NCBI GenBank assembly: GCA_028583685.1
Contig: JAMXIF010000077.1
Location: 11,574,586-11,638,585, forward strand
From: Petaurus breviceps papuanus
Lineage: Eukaryota > Chordata > Mammalia > Diprotodontia > Petauridae
Reading direction: 5' to 3'
DNA: 64,000 nt
Shown here one piece after another: positions 22,901-33,229 of this stretch; the stretch's first letter is position 1; every line of letters begins with the position of its first letter. The notes beneath the pieces were generated by a model, which worked only from the letters and a program-made list of their open reading frames with translations, ran no database searches and had not been told where the DNA came from. Made by a program: the position numbers and the translations under genes.

Positions 22901-23615
22901 TTCAGTATTTCTTCCTTCTTTGACAACTATTGACATCACCCTTAACAGAAATCATCTCTTTTTATTGTATTTTTTGTCCCCTATCTCAACTTAATGTGCG
23001 TCCTACTGATACTTACATTATTCTTGTTTAATTATTTTTTCCAGTTGTCAAGTATTTCCCTCCTTTCCAAAGTCCCATAGGAAAAATAATCCTTATTACA
23101 CATAAGCATAGTCAAGGAAAACAAATTCCCATATTGACCATATTAAAAACATGCATATCATTCTGAATTACATTCTAGCAATTTTCTCTCAGGAATTGGT
23201 TAGCATTTCTTCTTGGTTCTTTGGAATCATTCACAATTATTTTGTGGATTAAATTTTGTAAGTCTTTCAAAACTTTTCATTTTTAATATTTTGGTCTAGT
23301 ATCAGGTATTCTGGTACTGCTTATTTCACTCTGCATAACTCCTATATGTTGCCCTATATTTCTCTGGGGAAAACAAAACAAAACAATAACAACAAAAAAA
23401 CCTCTCTTCTTTCCTTACAGCATCATAGTACTCTATTATTTCAATCTAGCATAAACTCTCCCATTAAGCCAATGGGTCAGTCATCTCCCAAATTATGGAT
23501 CCTACTGTAGTTTCCACTTCTTTGCAACAATAACAAAAAAGAAAGTTTTCTAAATATTTTGGTGATTGTTTCTTTTTTATTTTATGTCCTTAGGTTACAG
23601 GACTACCATTATCAT

Positions 23616-24967
23616 TGTTGGGGAATAGGGTGGGCATACATTGTTAACTTTTTCTGAAAAGTTCCAAGTTTATTTCTAATATGTGTAAAGCCTAGCATGA
23701 GCAGCTTTACAGAGGGTGGCTGCTGTGAACAGGCTTCAAGGTTCTGGTTACATAGCATAGTGAACACTCTATTTATGCAATAACAAATCAGAGCAAAACA
23801 TTCACAGCAAATCAAGGTACAAGATTCACAATGTTACAACTTATTAAAAATAATCAAAATACATCATTCACAATGACATAATAACTCAACAACTTATCAT
23901 TAAAATGGTCACGTAGTTTTTACCAAGTTGTCACATAGTATTGAACAAAGTATAATCATTTAGTCAATCAATCACTTGGTAATTCAACCATACAATCTTA
24001 AAGTAAAAAAAAGGTCAAAGTCTTTCACTATGGGGCACACTAAGTTACAAATCAGTCACTATTCAGGCATCAGTCACTATTCAATCATCAGTCACTACTC
24101 AGTATCCTCTTAAGAGGAAGTGGGAAATACACAGGCAATCTACCTCTCTGTCACAAGTAAATCACAATTTCATCACTACTCAGTACTCATGGAAAGGTCT
24201 TTTCATTTTGACTCAGGCCAGGCTTTCAGCTTCCATTGCTCCTCTTCCATGGTCCTAGCTTCCATCTGAATCTAACCATCTGCCACCTGAGTTCAAAGGC
24301 AGACATCTCCCAGATCCTTGTCCAGCTCTCTGAGCAGTTCCTCCTCCACATTGGAGCTCACAGTGTCCAGTCCATCTCAAATCCTTCACAGTTTCTGTTC
24401 CTTGGAAGACAAAGCTTAAAAAAGACACAAGAACATTTATACACTTTAACAAAGCCAAAACAACATTTGTACAGAATACCAAGAGCATAGTCATGCTTCC
24501 TCAGTCTTTGGCAGCTCTAGCTGGTCCTTGGAAATCCTCAGCAGCTTCAGCAGCTCTGGATGGCCCTCTGAAGTCTTCAGTAGCTCCAGCTGGCCCTCAG
24601 AAATCTTCAGCAGCTTCATTCTCAAAATAAAATCACTTTCTCCCATTCTCAAAATCAAAATTACTTTTCTACATGGAAGTTCCAGTCCTGCAGCAGCAGC
24701 TCAGCCTTCAGGTGCTCATCCCAAGAAGTTCTGACTGTTCAGCTTGTACTCTTCCTTAAAGATGGTATAGTTCCTCCCCATTCAGCCCCTTCCTGTTATG
24801 TCAGCAACAGGCATTCTCTGTTCAGCCCCTTACCATTATGTCAGCAATAGGGTCATTCTTCTCTTTCTTTAACAGAGGCTTAATTTGGAACTAGGTGCTA
24901 AGTACCTCTTAGCTTTCCAATACAAAGGGATCTTCAAATTTCATTACCATTAAAAATGGTTGCAACA
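23616..24967 (-). mobile_element. LTR of an endogenous-retrovirus-like element, antisense
   Basis: It is related to the LTR at 32157-33229: an alignable block around 24370-24460 and the 3' portion around 23684-23790 share words such as 'tgaatgttttgct' and 'gttcactatgctatg' on the minus strand. It carries short tandem repeats of its own, near 24040-24100 (about 18-bp units), 24530-24615 and 24775-24860. The sense end is uncertain: homology with the other copy stops near 23684, while TG/CA termini and an imperfect short flanking repeat would suit 23616-24967. No internal retroviral region is seen, so it looks like a solitary LTR. It sits within an old L1, and is therefore younger than that L1. 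Confidence 0.68.
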
Positions 24968-25765
24968 ATCCATACACCCAAGAAAAGTACATGCATGTGC
25001 CTATTTTCTAATAATCCATTCAATATGTCTCCTTTCATTTTTTTATGGACATGATTTTTGGGGGTATTTTTGGCATAATACTAAATTAATCAATATATTT
25101 AGGAAGAATTTTTATTTAATTATATTGACTAAGCCTATTGATAAACAATTGAGTTTTTGAAATTGCTTAGGCCTATTTATCCTTGAGTTGTAATTTGGAG
25201 TTGTATTAATATAGCTTTTGTGCATGTCTTGATAAATGGGTTCCCATATATTATATCAGTGCATAGTTATTTTAAATCAAACTTTACTTTCTGTGTCTTC
25301 CTTCTTTGTTTAGTTGTTGTTACACAAATAATGGTATTGATTTACTTTATATTATGAAATTTTGATGAAATTATAACAAATTTGAAACAATTTTAGCCCA
25401 CTGTCTTGGGTTCACCAAATATATCAAAGCATCATTAAAAAAAAAACAAAACAAAAAACCCAACAGAGTTTATTTCATCTTTAAATGTTATTCCATTTAA
25501 AAATTTTCTCATCTTACTGCTTGCATTTCTAACATTTTAGAAAAAAAGCAGTTGTGATAATGGATGGACAACTTTATATCACTTCTGATCTTACTTGTAG
25601 AGAATAGTTTATTCCCATTGCAATAATTTTCTCTGTATATATGCATATATGAATATATTTACACATGTAAACATGTATGTATGTTGTATTTTAACAGGTT
25701 ATGGAAGGGTCAATTTATTAGAAAGTTTTTTTTAATGTTTTTATCACAATTAGTTATTGTCTTTT

Positions 25766-25922
25766 TTTTCACATTTTTTTTGCCTTTTTTTAGGGCAGTT
25801 GGGGTTAAGTGACTTGCCCAAGGTTGCATGGCTAGTTTTTGTGTGAAGTGTCTGAGGCTGGATTTGAATTCAGGTGCTCCTGACTCCAGGGCTGGTGTTC
25901 ACTGTGCCACCCAGCCACCCCA
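25766..25922 (-). mobile_element. tRNA-derived SINE (WSINE1 type), inside L1
   Basis: Antisense body 'cagttggggttaagtgactt' to 'gtgccacccagccacccc'. Flanking repeats tagttattgtctttt (25751-25765) and taggtgttgcctttt (25923-25937) match with three differences, which suggests an older insertion. Confidence 0.9.
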
Positions 25923-27441
25923 TAGGTGTTGCCTTTTGTCAAAATATTTTAAAACTATTGCTATACTAATCATTTTTCTTGTTGTTAATAGTGATGTAGC
26001 GAATTAAGTTTACACTTAACATTAGGAAAACTATAAAGTTTATCCACAATGTTGCATCAGTGATCATTAAGAATATTGGCTTATACTTTTCCTTTCACAG
26101 TTAGCTTTGAATTTGCTTCTAAATCAATTTTATTGCCCCCCTTTTTTCTTTCCCTTTGGGAATTTAATTATTATAAATTCAATTTCCTTTTCCTAATTTA
26201 GGATACTTAAACCACATATTTCCTGTTCTGTTATTTTATTTTATATATTTTGTAAACACATTTATTAAAACTTTTGGTTTTACTTGATTAAAGTTGAACA
26301 AAATAGCTTCTAATAATAACCTGTATTTCTTTTTCATTTGTTGGTAATTTTTCTTTTTTTATGTTTCAATGTTAATTTCCTTTTCCTGTCTTGGTTAATC
26401 AAATTAGCTAATCATTTATTTATTTTATTGATTAAAAAAACAGCCACTAGAAAATCACCTACTTAATTTCAATTTTCTTACTTTTCTCTCAGACTTTCAA
26501 TATGTCAATCTTGATATTTAATTAGATTTTCTTAATTGTGTTTTGCTTTATTTTAGCTGCATGCTAAATTTGTTTATCTTTTCATTCTTTGTTGATAAAA
26601 TTGTTTAAAAATAAACATTTACTCCAAAGTACTGCTAAGGCTGCAACCAATATTTTTTATGTAATATTATTGACTTAGAAAATAATATTTTAATATTACT
26701 GTTTTCTGAATTTCTTTATATCTTCATTATATCCTAAGAGATAGACTTTTGTGATTGTGTCAGCTATAGTTGAGAAAAAAAAATTATATACACATAGATA
26801 AATATAGATATAGTTATTCACATACACACCTAGTTATTTCTATTACCACTGAATAGCCACATGGCATTTATCATGTCTAAATTTTCTGATATTTTATTCA
26901 ATCTTTAACTTACTTTCAGATTATTTTTAGTTAAATGTGTCTATCTTGGGGGAAGTAATTATAGGCCTTCCAATATTATGTTCTTACTATATATTTCTCC
27001 CCATAATCCATTTAAACTTTTATTTACAAAAGTAAATCTATAAAAATAGATTTACAGTGCACAGATGATAAATATTGACTTCAATGCCCATGGGACTTTA
27101 AGCAAAATGTAGTTTGCTTATTTGTGTCTTTACATTGAATCTTTTTTGTTGTTGTTTTCTTGCCTGGGAAATTTATTGCTATTTCTTTTTTTTTATTCGT
27201 TTTGTTTCTAACTTCAACTGGAGGATAATTGACTTCACTCTAGCATGTTATTTTAACTCTGTAGGAATCTTTATATCAATTGCATTTCCTGTAAATGATA
27301 TATTTTTGCACGCTGATTTCTAAACCTTTATGTTATCCTTTTTTTATAAATGAAATCATCCATGATTTTAATCACAGTTATGATTTTAATTTTTTTTAAA
27401 TTTCTACTCTTCTCTATTCTCCTGTACTTCCCTCACTCCAT

Positions 27442-27642
27442 TCCTTTTAATCAGGCATAATTTGCAATCTGGGCCAATTTACCTATCCTTAGGTAACTTG
27501 GGACTCACCATACAAAAACTGGATTCAATGTGTCTGCATGAATTTAGTGCACTGAAGCTCAGAACTCCCACACTCAGCAGGTCCTTCAGTCTCAGCCATC
27601 CTAGAAGAAATGATGATATGAGCATGCCACTATGGTGAGCTA
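27442..27642 (-). pseudogene. 7SL (SRP) RNA pseudogene, 5' two-thirds
   Basis: Read on the minus strand, the segment follows the vertebrate 7SL RNA in order. It shows a degenerate Alu-domain start, then 'gatggctgagactgaagga' (7SL: ggaggctgagactggagga), 'gggagttctgagcttcagtg' (7SL: caggagttctgggctgtagtg), 'atggtgagtcccaagttacc' and 'taaggataggtaaattggcc' (7SL: taaggaggggtgaaccggcc), ending after 'gcctgattaaaa' (7SL: gagcaggtcaaaa). It covers roughly nucleotides 1-216 of the 299-nt RNA. The rest is missing or unrecognisable. Divergence is high, so it is not a working RNA gene. It sits between the endonuclease and ORF1 regions of an old antisense L1. Active 7SL genes are known to give rise to retrocopies through L1. 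Confidence 0.75.
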
Positions 27643-27655
27643 CTTCTAAACAATA

Positions 27656-27695
27656 TTTGTGTATGTGTGTGTCTGTGTGTGTGTGTGAGAGAGAG
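27656..27695. repeat. (TG)n/(GA)n microsatellite
   Basis: A TG-rich run followed by gagagagag, immediately beside the 5' end of the 7SL pseudogene. Confidence 0.85.
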
Positions 27696-28230
27696 CTTGC
27701 ATGTGTGCACATGTTTCCTATGCTACTTTGACTAGTTCAAATGACAGCATTGTCTAAGTGGCATAGATTCTCCTTATTCCTTTCTTCTTTGTAAAGACAC
27801 TTACTTGTTTCCCTAATGATGTTAAAAAAAATCTCCCCCACCACTTTTCCTTTTTCTTCCCTCTTGTATCTCGTATCTGTTTCCCTCTTCCTTTCCTTTC
27901 TTCTATTAAAAACACAAAAACTTTTTTTAATCACTCCAAACTCTCCATCATATTAGATTCTTACCATAAACCCTGTTGTTATTACAGTTCTCTTGCAATA
28001 CTTATATTACTATGTCTTTCTTTCCACCAGAATATAAGGATTTCTTCTTCATAAAGATATTGTCCCTGATTGTTTCCTTGCATTTAGCTTTTTTTCCTTG
28101 CTTTTTAGTCCTATATTTGTATTCAAACATTTTCCTTCTTTTTTTTTAATTAGGAATGATTAGAAGCCCTTTATTCCATTAAAAATCTATTTTTTCTCCT
28201 GTTGATTTATCCCCTGTCAACTTTTAACAA

Positions 28231-30019
28231 AGGAAAGGTCAAGTGAATGAGGTCTATTGCCCAGATTTCATTATTCATTTTATGGACACCTTGTAGACAT
28301 TTTCCAACAGTATGCATATCTGAGATAGATGATATAGATGAGCAATTGATTAGATTCAGAATTTGGAAGGAAGAAAGTGACTAGGAATGTTTAAGAGAAA
28401 ACCAAAATTATTTTTTCCATAGTCCAAGTTTCCCATAAAAGTAAACGATCATTTTTTTTAGATACTAACAATTTAGTGTTCTCAATTTTTACCCAAACAT
28501 AAAATCTTGGTCTGCTGCTTCAACTGGTAAAAAAAAAAAGTACAAATCTTGTATTAATAATATTAACTCATCAGTTGTTTTTAGGTTCTTTAAAAATTCC
28601 ACTTTAACTTGATCAAAAATGCTAGCCCTCATTATATATATATATATATATATATTCATGTATATGTATCTATTACCATATTCTCATTACTTTTTATGGT
28701 AGTTTTCTCACCTCAAAAAATAATCAGAATTTCTACAAAATTTCCAGGGAAAGGAAAGATTTAAAATACCACTGCCTTCAAAGAATTAGAATTGCTCAAC
28801 CAGATGGCAATGGAGAGGCACATGATGGGTATGAGGAGTCTCAAATATATAAACAATGAGGAGGATGTTATGAACTAGTGATGTGATGTGAAGGAAGGCA
28901 GACCAATAGACCATGAGAGTTTTTGGATAGTACCCTTGAAATGCTTAAAGAAATTGAGCGTGTTCCCTGAAATATTATGTAAAGTGTTATGGTGAACTTT
29001 GGTAGACAAATGGATGTCACAGAGTCTTTGCATATATGTATAGGTTGTTAACTGCATCACACACATATATACATACATACATACATACATACATATGTGT
29101 ATACACACAACATATACACATATGCATATTATAGATAGAGTTAGAGAAGCTAAGATCAATTTTTTCCTTGCTTCTCTGAAAAACTGGTGGAACTTTTCCT
29201 AACATTAGGGTCTTGAATTAGTAATATCATTAGATTCAGTTGTGAAACTAACATTCCATTTCTTATTTGGCCAAGGAAATATTTGGCAACCACATAAATT
29301 GTAAGAATAACCCTGAAGAGAAATGATTTTTTTACTTTTCCCTTTTATTTCAGAATTTGTTGGCACTCTCTACCATATTCAATTACAAGTCTACTTGGCA
29401 AAATGTTTAGGTCAGTCATTATATGATTCTTACTTTCCCATAAAATAATCTTCTCAATGATTTCATTGGAGAATAATATTTTAAAAATATTTCTGTACAC
29501 TGAGTCACAAAGATTGTCAAAGGCTTTCAAAACTGAGAGGTAGGATCAAGCTCAACAGAAACTTGCAGGCTTTCAATCTTTAAGTAAAGCAGCAAATAGT
29601 GACTTGATTCAGTTTCCTTCATTCTCTGTCATTACTTTCTCAGCACCTATGACATTTTGACACATCTTTTCTATGATCTCAGGCATTTATACATTATTTT
29701 CCAATCATTCTTTTTTTAAACCAAATAAAAGAAATGTAATGGCCCATTTCAGTATATTCAAGGAAATAATAACTAGTTTCAATCCAATTCTAAGATTCTT
29801 GCTATTATTTTTATGTCATTTTTGAGGTTGATTAAAATAATTTATGGCTATTTTTAAGCACATTTAACACTTCTCATTTTAAACAATGTATAAGCCTGAT
29901 GAAAAATTTATAATAGAAGTCATGAAGGCTAATGGGTGAGCATTTTAATTTTATTATTATGGTGATATAATTAGGTGACAATGGTGGTCCAGGGAATGTA
30001 TTATTCTGCTTGTGATTCA
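28231..30019. other. Stretch without recognised repeats except two microsatellites
   Basis: About 1.8 kb. It holds a TA run at 28632-28655 and a tetranucleotide (ACAT) run at 29061-29096. The rest, especially 29250-29980, has no repeat-family words I recognise and no convincing open frame. It forms the insertion flank of the full-length L1 that starts at 30031. Confidence 0.45.
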
Positions 30020-30619
30020 AAATTAACCCCTGAGGTGGAGACAAGATGGCAGAGGGAAGCCAAGAAATTGCCTGACTTCTTTCCTGTTTGCCTCAGAAAA
30101 ATGTTAAATCAAGCCTCCAAAAAGATTCTGGAGCAAAAGAACCTTCAAAAAGACATAGTGAAATAATTTTCCAGCTTAAGATAACTTAGAAGAATTTTAG
30201 GAAATATCTGTCTCAACTGGGGAAAAAAATGGGGGGGAGCATAGCCCAGCACAGATGGTTTCCAGGCAAGCCAGCAGGAAGCTATCAGCCACAGCACAGC
30301 TCTGCAATTGAGACCCATTGGTCATGGCTCAGTGGACTGGTGGAACAGCAGGCCAGCTGTGAGGCCTCCAGTCCAGTAATGGAAGGTAAAATGCCAAGCT
30401 GAGAACCCTAGTACAGCAAGCCAACTAGGCTGGGCCACCCCAGCACAGTGGGCAAGTAACTAACACCAAGGCTGTGGCAGAGAAAACCAGTGATCAGGCC
30501 CCTGGCTTGTAGCACAAAAAGCTTGGGGCAGTGCCTCCTTTATTCAGGAGTGAAGCTCAATTTTTCAAAGGAGAAAAAATATTAGCCTGGATAAGAAAGC
30601 TACTATGATAACTGGGAAG

Positions 30620-31580
30620 ATCCAAATACAAACTCAGTAGATGCAACAATGTCAAAATGCCTGCATGTGAAGTCTCGAAAAGGAATATGAATTGTTCTGA
30701 AGCCCAAAAATGTCCTCCCTGGAAGGGCTCACAAAGGATTTTAAAAGTCAAGCAAGAGAGGTAGGAAAAAAAGAAATGAGAGCTATGCAGGAGAATTATG
30801 AAAACAAAGGCAATTGCTTAGAAGAAGATATATAATAGTTGACTTAAGAAAATAACTCCTTAAAATAGAATTCGATAAAAGAAAAAAAAATCACAGAACA
30901 AAACAACTCCTTTAAAAGTAAAATTGGCCAAATGGAAGAGGTACAAAAGCTAACTAAAGAAAATAATTCCTTAAAAATTAGAATTGGGCAAGTGGAAGCT
31001 AATTATTTGATGTGACTTCAAAAATCATTAAAAAAACTCAAAATAATGAAAAATAAAAGAAAATGAAATATATCATTGGAAAAACAACTGACCTAAATAA
31101 TATATCCAGGAGAGATAATCTAAGAATTATTGGAGTACATGGCAGCAATAAAAAAAGACCCTGGAGAGCATCTTTTAAGAAATTATGAAGGAAAACTTCC
31201 TTTATATCTGAGAACTAGAGGATAAAACAGTAATTGAAAGAATCTGCCAGTTACCTCCGGAAAGGAAAATTGAAACACCAAGAAATATTGTAGTCAAATT
31301 CCAGAATTACCAGATCAAAGAGAAAATATTGCAAGCAGTCAGGAAAAAAATCAAGTGTCAAGGAGCTACAGTCAGGATTACATGGGTCTTAGCTGCTTCT
31401 ACTCTAAAGGATCAGAAATCTTGGAATAGGATATTCTGGAACATAAAAAAGCTTGGATTACAACAAGAATCAACTACCCAGCAAAATTATTCAGAATTGT
31501 TCAGGGGAAAAGATGGGAATTCAATGAAATATGGAACTTTAAATCATTCCTGATGAAAAGAGCAGAGCTGAACAGAAAAT
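30620..31580 (+). pseudogene. L1 ORF1 remnant
   Basis: L1 ORF1p is a trimeric coiled-coil RNA-binding chaperone. Here the coiled-coil part (30720-31060, many K/E/N-rich heptads), the RRM part ('ctaagaattattggagtaca' near 31120) and the C-terminal domain ('caagaatcaactacccagca' near 31465, 'tcattcctgatgaaaagagc' near 31545) are recognisable in order. Several frameshifts and stops interrupt it, and the longest clean piece is 74 residues at 31329-31553. Compare the almost open copy at 51638-52630. Confidence 0.75.
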
Positions 31581-32156
31581 TTGATCATCAAATAGAAGAC
31601 TCCAGAGAAAGCATAAAATGGTAAAAAAGAAAGAAAATAAAAACTTGTTATGCAATAAGATTAAATATTTCCATCCCTACACAAGAGGATAATACTCATA
31701 ATTGCTGAGAACTATATCTCTATTAGGTCACTTAGAATGAGTATACAGAGACAGAGTGTTTGGTATAAGTGGAATTTGATGTGATATTATAAAAAATATT
31801 AAGGGGTAAATAGAAAAAGAAGAAAGGGGGAGGTAGAAGAAGGTAAATGGCAACACAGAAAGAGGCACAAATGCCTTATTACAGTAGAGGGAAAGAAGGG
31901 AAGGGAGAGCATTGTTTAAATATTTCTTTCATTAAAGAATAACATATATGCTCAGCTGGGTATAAAAATTCATCTTATATAGGGAAGTAGTAGGGGTGAG
32001 AAGAAAAGAGGAAAAGATGTAACTGATAGAAGGAAGGGCAAATTCAGGGGAACCAGTGGTCAGAAGCAAAATATGGATGAGGAGTAAGAGGATGAAAGGA
32101 GAGAGAAAGTATAAACAGGGGAAAATAGGATGGAGGGAAGTACACAGCTAGTAATC

Positions 32157-33229
32157 TGTAATGGCAATTTCAGTTATTCAAGTACCTTTGAGCCTAGCTT
32201 TTGATTGTGTCAAGTCTTTGTTGGAAACAGTATATATTGTGTTGCCCTTAATAGACCTAAGGGAATTTGGAGACCTTCCCTGCCCTTAATAGGCCTAATG
32301 TCATCACATGAAGCCCAGAGTGGGAGGAGCTTTCTGGAAGGGTGGAATAGGAAGGAGAAGAGCAGATAAAAGCTCAAGCACAAGCTGGGACCAAGCAGAA
32401 CTGGAAGGGAGAATGCTTGTGGTGATGGCACTCTGTCTATTCTGTCCATTTTGATGCTACTTTGTCAGACAGAAGCACTCTATCTTTTGATTTATGTTAG
32501 TGTTTCTTTGTCAGACAGAACACTCTGTTGATTTGTGTTGATTTCTCAGACAGAAAATGAATTGAGATGATAATGCTGGCAATGTGTATAAATATTATAG
32601 TTCTTTTGAGCTCTGTTTTCCTAGAAACAGAAACTGTGAAGAGGTTGGAGTGGGGCAGTCCTTGTGAGTTGCAAAATGCAACAGGAGTGGAGAGCTGCCT
32701 ACCTGTGAATCCAGGCAACAGCTTGGAGAGCTGTCTATCTGTGAATCCAGACAACAGTTGGGTGAATCTAGGTAAGAACTGAGAGTGTGGAAGAGGAGTC
32801 ATGGGGTTTGGAAGTCAGCCTCGAGTTAAGATGAAAGGAGATTTTACTTGGGTGCTTAATGCTAACTGATGATATTGCCATTTACTGTGATCTAGGGGTA
32901 GATGACCTTTGTACTTTCCAATACTCCTTATGGATGATTGACTTAAGGATGATTGGAAGCTGGTCTGGAGTCAAGATGAAATAAGACTTATTTTGAGTAC
33001 TCTATATTGATTGAGGATATTGTGACTCATTGAATTATATGTTTTATTTAAGACTATGTGGCCACCTTTGTAATAAGTTGTTATGTTCTTGTGAATGTTG
33101 TGCTTTAGTTCCTTGAATGTTTTGCTTTAGTTTATTGCTGAATAAAGAGTTCACTATACTATGGGATTAGATCCTTAAAGTTATTCACAGCAGCAGGCCT
33201 CAGGAGAGCTTCTTGTGATTGGCTTTACA
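32157..33229 (+). mobile_element. Solitary LTR of an endogenous-retrovirus-like element
   Basis: The element has canonical TG...CA ends (TGTAATGG at the start, GCTTTACA at the end) and exact 5-bp flanking repeats TAATC at 32152-32156 and 33230-33234. It sits between the inter-ORF region and the ORF2 start of the host L1, whose sequence is continuous once it is removed. An AATAAA polyadenylation signal lies at 33141-33146, a position typical for the R region of an LTR. Two internal tandem duplications are visible: around 32460-32555 ('tttgtcagacagaa' blocks) and 32689-32758 ('ctgtgaatccaggcaacag' blocks). No gag, pol or env is present. A 5-bp duplication is typical of ERVL-like elements among others; the class is not assigned. 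It is younger than the L1 it interrupts. Confidence 0.86.

Larger units (their letters stand above)
22900..28230 (-). mobile_element. Old L1, antisense, with LTR, SINE and 7SL insertions
   Basis: The left part (22900-23615) is antisense L1 3' UTR ('cttatttcactctgcataac', 'ccattaagccaatgggtcag'). After the LTR element, antisense ORF2 resumes at about 25070 ('aggaagaatttttatttaat', then 'cctattgataaacaattgag', matching the block at 48285-48305). It continues past a WSINE through the RT, linker and endonuclease regions to about 27360 ('agcaaaatgtagtttgctta'). The inter-ORF and ORF1 C-terminal blocks lie at 27800-28230 ('ggaatgattagaagcccttt', 'ccattaaaaatctatttttt'). ORF2 around the LTR lacks roughly a kilobase compared with intact copies. 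Strongly decayed, no open frame of length. Confidence 0.7.

Noticed and set aside
24040-24110. Regularly spaced direct repeats (about 18-bp units), CRISPR-like at first sight
   Set aside because: No spacers, only three units, and they sit inside a vertebrate LTR.
28632-29096. TA and ACAT runs as possible origin or regulatory sites
   Set aside because: Ordinary microsatellites with no supporting motifs.
32567-32782. 71-codon frame matched by a similar frame in the LTR at 24 kb
   Set aside because: The similarity arises because both lie in related LTRs; there is no sign that it is a protein.
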